In this document: positions 1 to 9,206 of the stretch, one piece after another | Numbering within the stretch: position 1 is the stretch's first letter | How the letters are laid out: each line of letters starts with the position of its first letter | NCBI RefSeq assembly: GCF_011927825.1 | Contig: NZ_JAATJI010000001.1 | Location: 930,001-994,000, forward strand | From: Polymorphobacter fuscus | GTDB lineage: Bacteria; Pseudomonadota; Alphaproteobacteria; Sphingomonadales; Sphingomonadaceae | Direction: 5' to 3' | DNA: 64,000 nt | Program-made: the position numbers and the translations under genes | The notes under the pieces: generated by a model | The model's database searches: none | Told to the model about the DNA's origin: nothing | The model's input: the letters and a program-made list of their open reading frames with translations, nothing else

Positions 1-886
<886 letters not shown>

Positions 887-1033
887 GCCAGACACAAAGC
901 AAGCTTCGTGCCAAGCGGCCGTTATCTGCCGCTGTCCGGCAATACGTCGTGCGTGTCCTTGGACAAGGCAGCGATTATGTGGGGTGCAGCCGCCGGCCCG
1001 GCCACGGCCGTGTCAAAAAGCCGACGGCCCCTG

Positions 1034-1049
1034 CGTCAAGACTTTGACG
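1034..1049 (-). terminator. Small hairpin downstream of mnmA
   Basis: Perfect inverted repeat CGTCAA-GACT-TTGACG just after the mnmA stop (1059-1061). Read on the minus strand it is followed about 15 nt later by a GC-rich run and TTTTT. A near-copy of the flanking GTCAAAAA(G/A)CCGACG motif occurs on each side (near 1013 and 1058). A weak terminator is the simplest reading; the short stem keeps confidence low. Confidence 0.35.
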
Positions 1050-1058
1050 GCACCCGCG

Positions 1059-2183
1059 TCAAAAAACCGACGCCAACCGATCCGTCCCTGCAACGGCGCC
1101 TTCCGTGGCTGCAATCATCGCCCCGGCGACGAGCCGGCTGCCGCGATAGGCGACCGCCGCCTGGCCCGGGGCGACCCCGAACAGCGGCGTGTCGAAGACG
1201 ATGCGGTCGCCGTACCAGCGCGCCGGCGCCGGCGCCGCCAGCGAACGCACCTTGACCATCAGCGGGCCGTCGAGCGCGCCCAGCGCGTTGCAGTCCTCGA
1301 CCCGTGCCGACGTTACCGCCAATGCCGCCCGCGGCCCGGCGACGACCCGGTTCGCCGCGGCGTCGATCCGCACGACATAAAGCGGCTCGGGCGCGCCGCC
1401 GATATCGAGCCCGCGTCGCTGCCCGACGGTAAAGCGATGGATCCCGGCATGGCGGCCGATCACCCGGCCCCCAAGATCGACGATGTCGCCGGGTGTCGCC
1501 AATTCCGGCCGCAGGCGCTCGACGATGGCGGCATAATCGCCGCCGCCGACAAAACATATGTCCTGGCTGTCGGGCTTGGCGGCCACGGCCAGGCCGAAAT
1601 GCTCCGCCGCGCGCCGCACCTCGGGCTTCGACAGGCCGCCGAGCGGGAAGCGCAGGTAATCGAGCTGCCGGCGCGTCGTCGTCCACAGGAAATAGCTCTG
1701 GTCCTTGGCCGGGTCGGCACCGCGGTGCAGTTCCGGCCCGTCACTGCCGTCGATCCGCTGGACATAATGACCGGTCAGCAACGCCGTGCAGTCGAGTTCG
1801 CGCGCCAGCGCCAGCAAATCGGTGAACTTGACGGTCTTGTTGCATTCGACGCACGGAACCGGCGTCTGCCCGCGCGCATAGCTGTCGGCAAAGGCCGTGA
1901 TGACGGCGTCGCGAAACCGCGCTTCCATGTCGATGACATAATGCGCGATGCCCAATCGTTCGGCGACGCCGCGTGCATCGCGGATATCGGCGCCGGCGCA
2001 GCAGGCGCCGGGCCGCGCGGCGGCGGCGCCGCTGACGTACAGTTGCAGCGTGACGCCCACGACCTCGCACCCGGATGCCGCCGCCAGCGCGGCGACCACC
2101 GAACTGTCGACACCGCCCGACATGGCGACGGCGACCCGCTGTCCGCGCAACGCGCCGAACCCGGTCAGATCAGGATCGAACAT
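1059..2183 (-). CDS. mnmA: tRNA-specific 2-thiouridylase MnmA
   Basis: Cytosolic enzyme that thiolates U34 of Lys, Glu and Gln tRNAs (s2U) using ATP and sulfur relayed by the IscS pathway. Visible signatures are the PP-loop [10 protein letters not shown] near the N terminus, the first catalytic cysteine in [11 protein letters not shown], the second in [11 protein letters not shown], and FTVGQRRGL. At 374 residues it has the normal family length. The frame stays open to 2318, but residues upstream of MFDPDLTGF look like a chance hydrophobic stretch and are absent from typical MnmA. ATG 2183 (or the adjacent ATG 2186) is preferred; an ATG at 2237 preceded by GAGGT is a less likely alternative. 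It is transcribed divergently from sciP. Confidence 0.93.
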   Translation of the reverse strand: MFDPDLTGFGALRGQRVAVAMSGGVDSSVVAALAAASGCEVVGVTLQLYVSGAAAARPGACCAGADIRDARGVAERLGIAHYVIDMEARFRDAVITAFADSYARGQTPVPCVECNKTVKFTDLLALARELDCTALLTGHYVQRIDGSDGPELHRGADPAKDQSYFLWTTTRRQLDYLRFPLGGLSKPEVRRAAEHFGLAVAAKPDSQDICFVGGGDYAAIVERLRPELATPGDIVDLGGRVIGRHAGIHRFTVGQRRGLDIGGAPEPLYVVRIDAAANRVVAGPRAALAVTSARVEDCNALGALDGPLMVKVRSLAAPAPARWYGDRIVFDTPLFGVAPGQAAVAYRGSRLVAGAMIAATEGAVAGTDRLASVF

Positions 2184-2260
2184 CATCGCGGCCGCATCTT
2201 CGCAATCGCCCGTCCAGTCAACCCCGCCGGCCTGCATCCGTCGCGGCACCTCAACCGTAA

Positions 2261-2279
2261 TTAACCATGCCGCAATTAA
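2261..2279 (+). promoter_or_regulatory. CtrA-type binding motif upstream of sciP
   Basis: The 8-mer TTAACCAT (2261-2268) matches the short CtrA box reported for alphaproteobacteria. It is followed by a second TTAA at 2276-2279, 11 bp away rather than the canonical 7. It sits in the 159-bp divergent mnmA-sciP gap, 75 bp before the sciP start. Because SciP and CtrA are encoded immediately downstream, control of this promoter by CtrA is plausible. The site is seen; its use is inferred. Confidence 0.5.
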
Positions 2280-2342
2280 GCAGGCGCCTGCAGCCGCCGT
2301 CAAAGCGAGCAGGGACATCGTGTTACAGATAGGGTCCGGATC

Positions 2343-2615
2343 ATGGAGGCAACAACAGATTCAGCGCGTTCAAAGGCAGCGCGCGAATTGCCGCCCACCG
2401 ATACCAAGCGCTGGGTCGCCCGGCGCAAGGCGGCCGTCCTCACCGCCATCGACGCGGGCGTGCTGACTCGCGCCCAGGCCTGTGCCCGCTACCATATCAG
2501 CGATGCCGAGTTACGCCTTTGGGAACGCGCCGTTCATTTTGCCGGCGTTCCCGGGCTGCGCGTCACGCGCGTGCAAATCTATCGCCCGATATTTGAAGGA
2601 AAAATGGGCGGGTAA
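2343..2615 (+). CDS. sciP: DUF1153 protein, SciP-like CtrA inhibitory protein
   Basis: Small (90 aa) DUF1153 helix-turn-helix protein. In Caulobacter the family member SciP binds CtrA and blocks CtrA-dependent transcription. The conserved core is [17 protein letters not shown] (about residues 18-34), an ACARYHIS turn, the ELRLWERA helix and the [11 protein letters not shown] tail. The protein lacks the longer N-terminal PPYVLGPDG-type segment of many homologues and has a short extra tail after IYR. It lies 138 nt upstream of ctrA on the same strand and behind a CtrA-type box, which supports the regulatory assignment. The ATG at 2343 is the only start that keeps the conserved core; no strong Shine-Dalgarno is seen. 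Confidence 0.85.
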   Translation: MEATTDSARSKAARELPPTDTKRWVARRKAAVLTAIDAGVLTRAQACARYHISDAELRLWERAVHFAGVPGLRVTRVQIYRPIFEGKMGG

Positions 2616-2753
2616 AATTCGGTCTACCTCTTTTGAGACGTTTTTTGGCCCAAACATCTTTACCTTTATGACCAAAGCGCATTAACTGTTTTTCGAAACC
2701 AGTCCGGTCTCGGGTCAGCGGGTCCGGATATGCCGTTTCAGGAGAAATTGGTA
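2616..2753 (+). promoter_or_regulatory. AT-rich leader and probable promoter region of ctrA
   Basis: The 138-bp gap between sciP and ctrA is clearly richer in A/T than the flanks, with several T runs. It has a TTAA half-site at 2682-2685 but no second half at the canonical spacing. No GANTC methylation site lies in the gap; two lie inside sciP (2358-2362 and 2465-2469). AGGAG at 2740-2744, nine bases before ATG 2754, sets the ctrA start. Promoter location is inferred. Confidence 0.35.
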
Positions 2754-3455
2754 ATGCGTATACTGCTCATCGAAGATGATCGAGCCATGGCCCGCACTGT
2801 CGAATTGATGCTCGACGAGGCGGGTTTCGAACACGAAACTGCCGGAACAGGGGAATCGGCACTCGAATTTGCCCGTACCTATGAATTCGATGCCATCCTG
2901 CTCGACCTCACCTTGCCGGACACCCATGGTCATGAAGTGCTGAAGCGCTTGCGCATGTTGCGCGTCGCGACTCCGGTGCTGATTCTCTCGGGCGACGCCG
3001 AAACCAGCACAAAGGTCACCGGTTTCGGTGCCGGCGCCGATGATTATGTCACAAAGCCGTTCGACAAGGCCGAACTGCTGGCGCGGCTTCATGCCCTCGT
3101 CCGTCGCAGCCAGGGCCATGCCCAGTCGCTCATCATTACCGGCCCCGTCGCCATCGACCTCGCGGCGCGCACCGTCGCCGTCGACGGTCACCGCGTATCG
3201 CTGACCGGCAAGGAATATGCGATCCTGGAAATGCTGTCGCTGCGCAAGGGCATGACAGTCACCAAAGAAATGTTTCTGACTCATCTCTATGGTGGCCGCG
3301 ACGAACCGGAGTTGAAGATCATCGACGTCTTCATCTGCAAGTTGCGCAAGAAGCTTTCCGTCGCCGGCGCACCGGCGTCGGGCTGCATCGAAACCGTCTG
3401 GGGCCGCGGCTATTCGCTGCGCGATCCGCAGCCGGAACGCCTCGAAGTCGCCTGA
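2754..3455 (+). CDS. ctrA: Cell-cycle response regulator CtrA
   Basis: OmpR-type response regulator and master cell-cycle/flagellar regulator of alphaproteobacteria. The receiver domain (1-115) has acidic residues E7/D8/D9, phospho-acceptor Asp51 in LLDLTLP and Lys101 in TKPF. The winged helix (about 128-225) keeps the near-invariant CtrA stretches [42 protein letters not shown] and TVWGRGY. Length is 233 aa, matching the family. The frame begins upstream at 2730, but AGGAG before ATG 2754 and homology choose 2754. The C terminus ends in Val-Ala rather than the Ala-Ala of the Caulobacter degron. Together with sciP it forms an activator-inhibitor pair. A strong hairpin follows. Confidence 0.96.
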   Translation: MRILLIEDDRAMARTVELMLDEAGFEHETAGTGESALEFARTYEFDAILLDLTLPDTHGHEVLKRLRMLRVATPVLILSGDAETSTKVTGFGAGADDYVTKPFDKAELLARLHALVRRSQGHAQSLIITGPVAIDLAARTVAVDGHRVSLTGKEYAILEMLSLRKGMTVTKEMFLTHLYGGRDEPELKIIDVFICKLRKKLSVAGAPASGCIETVWGRGYSLRDPQPERLEVA

Positions 3456-3466
3456 ATCGAACGCGC

Positions 3467-3495
3467 GCTTCCCCGCCGGATGCCGGCGGGGAAGC
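3467..3495. terminator. Bidirectional hairpin terminator between ctrA and trmJ
   Basis: A 13-bp perfect stem (GCTTCCCCGCCGG with its exact complement) around a 3-nt ATG loop fills the short gap between the convergent ctrA and trmJ genes. It begins 11 nt after the ctrA stop and ends 6 nt before the trmJ stop. There is no U-tract on either side, as is common in GC-rich alphaproteobacteria. Confidence 0.75.
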
Positions 3496-3501
3496 GTCGC
3501 G

Positions 3502-4242
3502 TCAGCCGCCGCCGCGCCGCTGCGACAGGCCGCGGACGATACCGCGCAGCGACCGCACCTCGCCCGCCGTGAACTCCGGCCGTGTGAACAGGTTGCGCAT
3601 CAGCAGCCGTGCTGCCGCCGCCCGCCCCGGCACCGGGTTGTAATAGCCATTGGCACGCAGCTGGACGTCAACAGCGTCAATCAGCCCTTCAAGCTCCTCG
3701 TGCGGCGCCGGCCCATCGTGGTTGACCAGCGTCGCCGCTTCGGTGTCGTCGGCCTGGCGAAACCATTCATAGGCGCTGACAATCACCGCCTGTGCGAGGT
3801 TGAGCGATCCGAAGTCCGGATTGACGGGGATCGTGAGGATCGCATGCGCCACCGCCAGGTCCTCGGTCTCCAGCCCGGTCCGCTCCGGGCCGTACATCAA
3901 CCCGCCCTGCCCGGCCAGACCGTGAAACTCGCGCGCCGCCTGCGCGGGCGTGACGACCCGCCGGGTCAGTTCGCGCCCCCGCATCGTCGTTGCAAAGATC
4001 AGCCCCAGCCCGGCGCAGGCCTCGGCCACGGTATCGAAGACGCGGGCATTGGCGAGCACGACATCGGCGCCACTCGCCGCCGGCCCCGCATCGGGATTTG
4101 GCCAGCCGTCGCGCGGCGCCACCAGCCGCAGGTCGGTCAGCCCGAAATTGAGCATCGCCCGCGCACAGGCGCCGATGTTCACGCCCAGTTGCGGCCGCAC
4201 CAGGATGACCGCCGGCGCGACCACCCCCAGCGTATCGCTCAT
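3502..4242 (-). CDS. trmJ: tRNA (cytidine/uridine-2'-O-)-methyltransferase TrmJ
   Basis: SpoU-family SPOUT methyltransferase that 2'-O-methylates position 32 of tRNAs using SAM. The N terminus has [22 protein letters not shown] (RNA-binding Asn/Arg region), MYGPERTGL forms part of the trefoil knot, and [13 protein letters not shown] is the third SPOUT motif. The 246-aa length fits TrmJ rather than TrmH. It is the last gene of the rpiB-glyA-hypothetical-nrdR-trmJ run; its ATG overlaps the nrdR stop as ATGA, indicating translational coupling. TrmJ versus a TrmH-like paralogue is the only uncertainty. Confidence 0.88.
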   Translation of the reverse strand: MSDTLGVVAPAVILVRPQLGVNIGACARAMLNFGLTDLRLVAPRDGWPNPDAGPAASGADVVLANARVFDTVAEACAGLGLIFATTMRGRELTRRVVTPAQAAREFHGLAGQGGLMYGPERTGLETEDLAVAHAILTIPVNPDFGSLNLAQAVIVSAYEWFRQADDTEAATLVNHDGPAPHEELEGLIDAVDVQLRANGYYNPVPGRAAAARLLMRNLFTRPEFTAGEVRSLRGIVRGLSQRRGGG

Positions 4243-4718
4243 TCCTCGTCCAGCCGCGGGTGCGGGCCATGCACCGCCAGCCCGCCAACGAAGGTTTCGA
4301 AATCACGCGCCTCGCGGAAGTCGCGATAGACGCTGGCAAAGCGGATATAGGCGACGGGGTCGAGCGCCTGCAGCCCTTCCATCACCATCTCGCCGACACG
4401 CCCGACGTCGATTTCATTCTCGCCCGCCGATTCGAGCCGGCGCACGACGCCATTGACCATGCGCTCGATGCGTTCGGGCTGCACCGGGCGCTTGCGGCAG
4501 GCGATCTCGATGGATCGCGCCAGCTTGTCACGATCGAACACCTCGCGCTTGCCCGACTTCTTGACGATGACAAGGTCGCGCAGCTGGATGCGTTCGAAGG
4601 TGGTGAAGCGGCCACCGCACGCCGGGCATTGCCGGCGGCGCCGGATCGCACTCGCGTCCTCGGTCGGGCGCGAATCCTTCACCTGGCTGTCGTCATTGCC
4701 GCAAAAGGGGCAGCGCAT
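4239..4718 (-). CDS. nrdR: Transcriptional repressor NrdR
   Basis: Zinc- and nucleotide-binding repressor of ribonucleotide reductase genes. An N-terminal zinc ribbon uses Cys3, Cys6, Cys31 and Cys34 (CPFC and CPAC). It is followed by an ATP-cone domain (about 48-138) with [17 protein letters not shown]. At 159 aa it has the standard length. The start overlaps the upstream hypothetical gene's stop (TGATG) and the end overlaps trmJ (ATGA). Linkage of nrdR with glyA is common in alphaproteobacteria. Confidence 0.96.
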   Translation of the reverse strand: MRCPFCGNDDSQVKDSRPTEDASAIRRRRQCPACGGRFTTFERIQLRDLVIVKKSGKREVFDRDKLARSIEIACRKRPVQPERIERMVNGVVRRLESAGENEIDVGRVGEMVMEGLQALDPVAYIRFASVYRDFREARDFETFVGGLAVHGPHPRLDEE

Positions 4719-5122
4719 CAGGACTTCTTGGTGATGGTGCGCAAATAACCGATGCCGCCGCCCAAAATCGCACCGATGACCGGCCCGATGATCGGCAACG
4801 GAATGGACAATACCGCCCCCGCCGCGGCGCCGACGGCAACATTGCGCGCCAGCACATTGGGGATGGAGGCCCTGGTCTTGTCGCTCGCGTCGCGCGCCAA
4901 CTGCGTCGCCTGCTTGCCGAGGTCGCTTTCCAGCGCCTTGCGGCCCAATTCGCTGTCGGCGACCTTGCGCGCCAGCTCGTCGGCAGTGGCAAAGGCCGTA
5001 TCGGTGGCGTCGGCGACCTTGCGGCCGGTGTCGGTTTCGACAAATCGTGCGCCGGCCTTCAACGCCTCGTCGCCCAGCTTTTCGGCTTTCGCCGTGAAAT
5101 CATCGGATTTGCCGTCGCTCAT
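4718..5122 (-). CDS. Hypothetical protein with glycine-rich hydrophobic C terminus
   Basis: A 134-aa protein I do not recognise. Residues 1-85 are charged, Ala-rich and probably helical, with repeated KVAD/[11 protein letters not shown] segments. Residues about 95-128 form a Gly/Ala/Pro hydrophobic stretch ([29 protein letters not shown]) resembling a glycine-zipper membrane hairpin. The tail is basic (TITKKS). Start ATG 5122 follows GAGGG; a longer open frame to 5167 would overlap glyA and is not needed. It lies 11 nt after the glyA stop and overlaps nrdR by one base, so it is co-transcribed with folate and nucleotide genes. Function unknown. Confidence 0.75.
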   Translation of the reverse strand: MSDGKSDDFTAKAEKLGDEALKAGARFVETDTGRKVADATDTAFATADELARKVADSELGRKALESDLGKQATQLARDASDKTRASIPNVLARNVAVGAAAGAVLSIPLPIIGPVIGAILGGGIGYLRTITKKS

Positions 5123-5133
5123 CACACCCTCCC

Positions 5134-6447
5134 TCAAGCGTTGGGATAGATCGGGAACCGCGCACACAAGGCACGCACCCGCACATTGACCGCCTTTTCC
5201 ACGTCCGCATTGCCATGCTCGCCATTGGCCGCCAGACCGTCAAGCACATCGGCGATCATGTCGCCGATCGCGGCGAACTCGCTCTGGCCGAAACCGCGGG
5301 TGGTGCCGGCCGGCGATCCGACGCGGATGCCGCTGGTCTTGGTCGGCGGCAACGGGTCGAACGGCACGCCATTCTTGTTGCAGGTGATGCCAGCACGCTC
5401 CAGTGCCTCATCGGCATCCTTGCCGGTGATGCCCTTGGGTGTCAGGTCGATCAGGGCCAGATGCGTGTCGGTGCCGCCGGCAACGACTGCGCAGCCGCGG
5501 TCCTTCAAGCGTGCCGCCAGCGTCTGGGCATTGGCGACGATGCGCGCGGCATAATCCTTGAACTCGGGCTGCAACGCCTCGCCGAACGCGACGGCCTTGG
5601 CCGCGATGACATGCATCAGCGGCCCGCCCTGCATGCCCGGGAACACCGCCGAGTTGAACTTCTTGCCCAGCGCTTCGTCATTGGACAGGATCATGCCGCC
5701 GCGCGGGCCGCGCAGCGTCTTGTGCGTCGTCGTCGTCACCACATCGGCGTGCGGCAGCGGGCTGGGATGGATGCCGGCGGCGACTAGCCCCGCGAAATGC
5801 GCCATGTCGACGAGCAGCTTGGCGCCCACCTTGTCAGCGATCGCCCGGAAGCGCGCGAAATCGATGATGCGCGGATAGGCCGAGCCGCCGGCGATGATCA
5901 ACACCGGCTTGTGCTCGACCGCCAGCCGCTCGACCTCGTCATAATCGATCAGATGGTCCTCGCGCCGCACACCATATTGCACGGCGTTGAACCATTTGCC
6001 GCTCATCGACGGTGCCGCGCCATGGGTCAGGTGCCCGCCGGCATCGAGGCTCATGCCCAGGATCGTCTCGCCCGGCTTGACCAGCGCCAGCATGACGGCG
6101 CCATTGGCCTGTGCGCCCGAATGGGGCTGCACGTTGGCATAGGCGCAGTTGAACAGCGCCTTGGCGCGATCGATCGCCAGCGTCTCCACCGCGTCGGACG
6201 GCGCACAACCCTGGTAATAGCGCTTGCCCGGATAGCCTTCGGCATATTTGTTGGTGAACACCGATCCCTGCGCCTCGAGCACGGCGCGCGACACGATGTT
6301 TTCCGACGCGATCAGTTCGATCTGATGCTGCTGCCGGTCCAGTTCCGCGGCAACCGCATCGGCGACGGCGGTGTCCGCGACCGTCAGATGGGTGTCGAAA
6401 AAGCCTGTCGGCAAGGTATCGGTGACCAGGACCGGGTTGCTGCTCAT
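5134..6447 (-). CDS. glyA: Serine hydroxymethyltransferase GlyA
   Basis: PLP enzyme interconverting serine and glycine with tetrahydrofolate, the main source of one-carbon units. Signatures are [39 protein letters not shown], the PLP lysine Lys243 in [16 protein letters not shown] and GMQGGPLMH. At 437 aa it is slightly longer than the 420-aa norm because of an N-terminal extension (about 20 residues). The ATG at 6447 overlaps the rpiB stop by 4 nt, coupling it to that gene. Confidence 0.97.
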   Translation of the reverse strand: MSSNPVLVTDTLPTGFFDTHLTVADTAVADAVAAELDRQQHQIELIASENIVSRAVLEAQGSVFTNKYAEGYPGKRYYQGCAPSDAVETLAIDRAKALFNCAYANVQPHSGAQANGAVMLALVKPGETILGMSLDAGGHLTHGAAPSMSGKWFNAVQYGVRREDHLIDYDEVERLAVEHKPVLIIAGGSAYPRIIDFARFRAIADKVGAKLLVDMAHFAGLVAAGIHPSPLPHADVVTTTTHKTLRGPRGGMILSNDEALGKKFNSAVFPGMQGGPLMHVIAAKAVAFGEALQPEFKDYAARIVANAQTLAARLKDRGCAVVAGGTDTHLALIDLTPKGITGKDADEALERAGITCNKNGVPFDPLPPTKTSGIRVGSPAGTTRGFGQSEFAAIGDMIADVLDGLAANGEHGNADVEKAVNVRVRALCARFPIYPNA

Positions 6448-6896
6448 GCGATCGTCTCCTCATGTCCGGGGGTCAGCTTGGCGACGCGCCCGGCGTGGCG
6501 GCCACCGGCAAAGCCGGCAGCCAGAAATTGTGTCAGACAGTCGCGCGCGGTGTCGGGGCCGATGATCCGGCTGCCCAGCGCCAGCACATTGGCATCATTA
6601 TGCTGCCGTGCCAGCCGCGCCATCAGGCCCGAAGTGCACAGCGCCGCGCGCACCGCCGGATTGCGGTTGGCCGCAATCGAAATGCCGATGCCCGATCCGC
6701 AGATCGCCACGCCGAAGGTTGCCCGCCCATCGGCGATCGCCTCGGCGAGCCTGGTGCCATAGTCGGGATAGTCGACCGAAGTGTCGCTGTTCGGCCCCAG
6801 GTCGATCACGCCATGGCCGAGGCCACGCACTTCGTCGATGAGCATTGCCTTATAGGCAACGCCGGCATGATCGGAGGCAAGAGCGACAATCGTCAT
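6444..6896 (-). CDS. rpiB: Ribose-5-phosphate isomerase B
   Basis: RpiB/LacAB-family isomerase interconverting ribose 5-phosphate and ribulose 5-phosphate in the pentose phosphate pathway. [12 protein letters not shown] begins the protein, Cys66 in [14 protein letters not shown] is the catalytic base, and [11 protein letters not shown] follows. Length is 150 aa. The frame runs open to 7013, but homology begins exactly at the ATG at 6896. It is the first gene of the rpiB-glyA-hypothetical-nrdR-trmJ operon. Confidence 0.93.
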   Translation of the reverse strand: MTIVALASDHAGVAYKAMLIDEVRGLGHGVIDLGPNSDTSVDYPDYGTRLAEAIADGRATFGVAICGSGIGISIAANRNPAVRAALCTSGLMARLARQHNDANVLALGSRIIGPDTARDCLTQFLAAGFAGGRHAGRVAKLTPGHEETIA

Positions 6897-6978
6897 CGGT
6901 GGCAACACCCTCGGGCGGATGCGCCATTCTCTAGGTCGACGCGCAGATTCAGGCAACCGAATTGGCGCTGCCTCGGGC

Positions 6979-7377
6979 TCAACAGCGGATATAGGACGCC
7001 AGCCGCGTGACAATATCTTCGTGCGCCACCGTCATTTTTGGGTCGATCATGTCGAACACCGGTTCGATATTGACCGGCGGCCCGACGAACGCCATCGACC
7101 AACTCCCGAACCGCCGTTCGGCAATCGATCGCGTTGAAATCAGGCGGACATCGAAGTGGCGCGGGTCGCGGCAGATCGCGGCGAACATATCTTCGACAGA
7201 GTGCGTCGGACCTTCGAGAACCTGCATGAAACGGCCGTTCGACAGGCCCAATATTCCGGTTATGCGCAGTTTCACATTTTTATCAAAGCACTGGGCCAAT
7301 AACGTTGCCATTCTTTGAAAATAAAATGGCGACTGGTAGAATATAAGTCCCTGACTAGAATATATCAGACTTATCAT
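6979..7377 (-). CDS. BLUF-domain blue-light sensor protein
   Basis: Stand-alone 132-aa BLUF protein, an FAD-binding blue-light photoreceptor. All expected photocycle residues can be placed: Tyr6 (LIYSS), Asn34 before RITGILG, Gln52 in FMQVLEG and Trp93 in GSWSMAF. The Asn-Gln spacing (18) and Gln-Trp spacing (41) match known short BLUF proteins, while Tyr-Asn is about four residues longer than usual. A short helical cap (95-132) follows the domain and no output domain is fused, so it should signal through a partner. The gene and its upstream region are more AT-rich than their neighbours. No obvious partner gene is adjacent. Confidence 0.9.
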   Translation of the reverse strand: MISLIYSSQGLIFYQSPFYFQRMATLLAQCFDKNVKLRITGILGLSNGRFMQVLEGPTHSVEDMFAAICRDPRHFDVRLISTRSIAERRFGSWSMAFVGPPVNIEPVFDMIDPKMTVAHEDIVTRLASYIRC

Positions 7378-7680
7378 TGCTATTCCGGAACTTAATATAA
7401 TATCTGCTAAAATCGCTGCCTGATTCGACCCGGTGGTTTTAGGCCGTCAAGGGCAAAACGCAAAGACCATTATTTTCGAGATATTTCACGAAACCGTCGG
7501 GATGCTCTCCGAAATTTCGGTTGCACAGATTTACGCCGCGTAACCTTCAGCACGATAGGGCCGGACACTTCCGCACGACGGCCGCCGCCAAGCGGCACCG
7601 GCCCGCAGCGGGGGCGATGGTGCACCGCGCTCTGCGCGTCCGGTTGTCGCAAGCCTTGCGGCAAAGGCGGCGCGCAGCGC
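7378..7680. other. Gene-free gap upstream of the BLUF gene
   Basis: About 300 bp without a credible gene. The half next to the BLUF start is AT-rich (TATTATATTAAG-like sequence on the minus strand) and probably holds its promoter. A perfect 12-bp palindrome, CCGAAATTTCGG, lies at 7509-7520. The other half is GC-rich trailing sequence after the HIBYL-CoA hydrolase stop. Short open frames here have no recognisable content. Confidence 0.5.
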
Positions 7681-8730
7681 CTATTCGAAGGTCAGGTCGC
7701 CGCTCTCCGGTTCGGCGAGATGCCGCGCGATATCCTCGTCGGTCACATCTTCCAGTCGCGCCGGCGACCACAGGGGGTTGCGGTCCTTGTCGAGCAGCTG
7801 CGCGCGCACGCCTTCGAAGAAATCATGCCCGTTGCGAATTTCGCAGACCATCCGATATTCGGTGATCAGCGCATCCTCGATGCTTTCGTCGGCCGCGGAG
7901 CGCAGCCCGGCCAGCGTCAACTTGCACGATGTCGGCGACATGCGGCGGATGATCGCGGCCTGCGCCTGCGCCCAGTCATCGCCCTCATCGAGGCTGGCGA
8001 GAATGGCTTCGACGCTGTCATGGCCGAAGTGGTAATCGATGCCGTCACGCAACGCCGGCAGGCTCGACAGGCCGGCGCTGCCGTGCAGCGTTTCGAGGAT
8101 ATCCTCGACCGGCTCGGCATTTTCGGCGAGCAGGTCGCGCAGCACCGGCAGCCGGTCCGACGGCACATAATGGGTGGCGATTTCGGCATAAAGACAGTCC
8201 GCCGCCTTCAACCGCGCGCCGGTCAGCGCCAACCAAGTGCCGATCTGTCCGGGCAGCCGCGCCAGCGCATGGGTGCCGCCGACATCGGGGATGAGGCCGA
8301 TGCCGGTTTCCGGCATGGCGAACAGCGTCCGCTCGGTCACCACGCGGAACGGCCCGTGGATCGACAGGCCGACGCCGCCGCCCATCGTCACGCCGTCGAG
8401 AATCGCGACATAGGGCGTCGGAATCCGCGCGATCGTCTGGTTCATGCGATACTCGTCGTGGAAAAAGCCCTCGTACAGCGCCTTGTCCTCGCGCCCGCGC
8501 CGCGCCAGCAGCGCCACATCGCCGCCGGCGCAAAAGGCCCGGTCACCGGCCCCTTCGATGACGATGCGCTCGACATCGGGGTCGGCGGCGGCGTTGAACA
8601 GCGCGCGGTGGATGGTCCGCGCCATGGCAAGGTTGAGCGCATTGAGCGCTTCGGGCCGGTTGAGCGTGATCCACAGCGCCCGACCCCGCCGTTCGACCAG
8701 CACTTCGTCGGGGGTGATGAGATCGGTCAT
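7681..8730 (-). CDS. 3-hydroxyisobutyryl-CoA hydrolase (enoyl-CoA hydratase/isomerase superfamily)
   Basis: Crotonase-fold enzyme, most like HIBYL-CoA hydrolase of valine catabolism, which releases 3-hydroxyisobutyrate. Key segments are LNRPEALNALN, the oxyanion loop FCAGGDV, MGGGVGLS, PETGIGLIPDVGGT, and SPTSCKLTLAGLR in the C-terminal extension typical of this subgroup. The 349-aa length also separates it from 260-aa enoyl-CoA hydratases. Its ATG overlaps the thioesterase stop by 4 nt, making it the third gene after murI and the thioesterase. A general enoyl-CoA hydratase is the alternative but less likely. Confidence 0.85.
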   Translation of the reverse strand: MTDLITPDEVLVERRGRALWITLNRPEALNALNLAMARTIHRALFNAAADPDVERIVIEGAGDRAFCAGGDVALLARRGREDKALYEGFFHDEYRMNQTIARIPTPYVAILDGVTMGGGVGLSIHGPFRVVTERTLFAMPETGIGLIPDVGGTHALARLPGQIGTWLALTGARLKAADCLYAEIATHYVPSDRLPVLRDLLAENAEPVEDILETLHGSAGLSSLPALRDGIDYHFGHDSVEAILASLDEGDDWAQAQAAIIRRMSPTSCKLTLAGLRSAADESIEDALITEYRMVCEIRNGHDFFEGVRAQLLDKDRNPLWSPARLEDVTDEDIARHLAEPESGDLTFE

Positions 8731-9206
8731 TTGCGCTCCACAAGATTGCCGCCCTGCGGCCGCTCGACGAGATTGGCGCCCGCCTGCATCGGCAGCGGCA
8801 CGGCGCTCGTCGTCAGCCGCGCCAGCAGATTGCCGGCTTCATCGGTCAGATCGGCTTCCATGAAGGCGATGCGCTTGCCCAGCTTGATGCACCGCCCTTC
8901 GGCGAACAGCGGCACCCCGGCGCGCGCCGGGGCAAAAAAACTGGCTTTCAGCTCGATCGTCGGGATGCCGATGCGCTCCCCCGACTTGACGATCGCCGCA
9001 AACGCCGCGGCGTCGTCGAGCATGGCGACGATGATGCCCCCCTGGACATTGCCCATCGGGTTGCAGCATTCGGCGCGCGGCTGGAATTTCATCCGCACCC
9101 GCCCGGCGGCGCTGTCGACCTCCAGCAATTCCTGGCCCAGAAGGTCGGCGGTCGGCGGCACGAAACGCGTCATCCGCTCCAGCAGCTCGGCATCGGTCAT
9201 CGCCAC
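8727..9206 (-). CDS. PaaI-family hotdog thioesterase
   Basis: Hotdog-fold acyl-CoA thioesterase, 159 aa. The substrate loop CNPMGNVQGGIIVAMLDDAA holds the expected Asn/Gly/Asp residues, and GIPTIELKASFFAPA is the conserved strand. The start is a GTG at 9206, directly after the murI stop and 8-9 nt from GGAGA; an in-frame ATG at 9200 would also work. The C terminus repeats NLVER twice (GANLVERPQGGNLVERK), produced by a 27-nt DNA duplication (8734-8753 and 8761-8780). Together with the downstream HIBYL-CoA hydrolase it suggests CoA-ester turnover; the substrate is unknown. Confidence 0.82.
   Translation of the reverse strand: MAMTDAELLERMTRFVPPTADLLGQELLEVDSAAGRVRMKFQPRAECCNPMGNVQGGIIVAMLDDAAAFAAIVKSGERIGIPTIELKASFFAPARAGVPLFAEGRCIKLGKRIAFMEADLTDEAGNLLARLTTSAVPLPMQAGANLVERPQGGNLVERK

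Noticed and set aside
1059..2318. Longer MnmA starting at 2318 with an N-terminal hydrophobic segment
   Set aside because: Known MnmA proteins begin close to the PP-loop and have no membrane anchor; the extra residues overlap the divergent promoter region and the CtrA-type box.
2682..2685. TTAA half-site in the ctrA leader as a CtrA autoregulatory site
   Set aside because: No second half at a plausible spacing; too short to support a call.
7470..7664. 64-codon minus-strand frame in the gap before the BLUF gene
   Set aside because: Arg-rich shadow composition and no conserved content.
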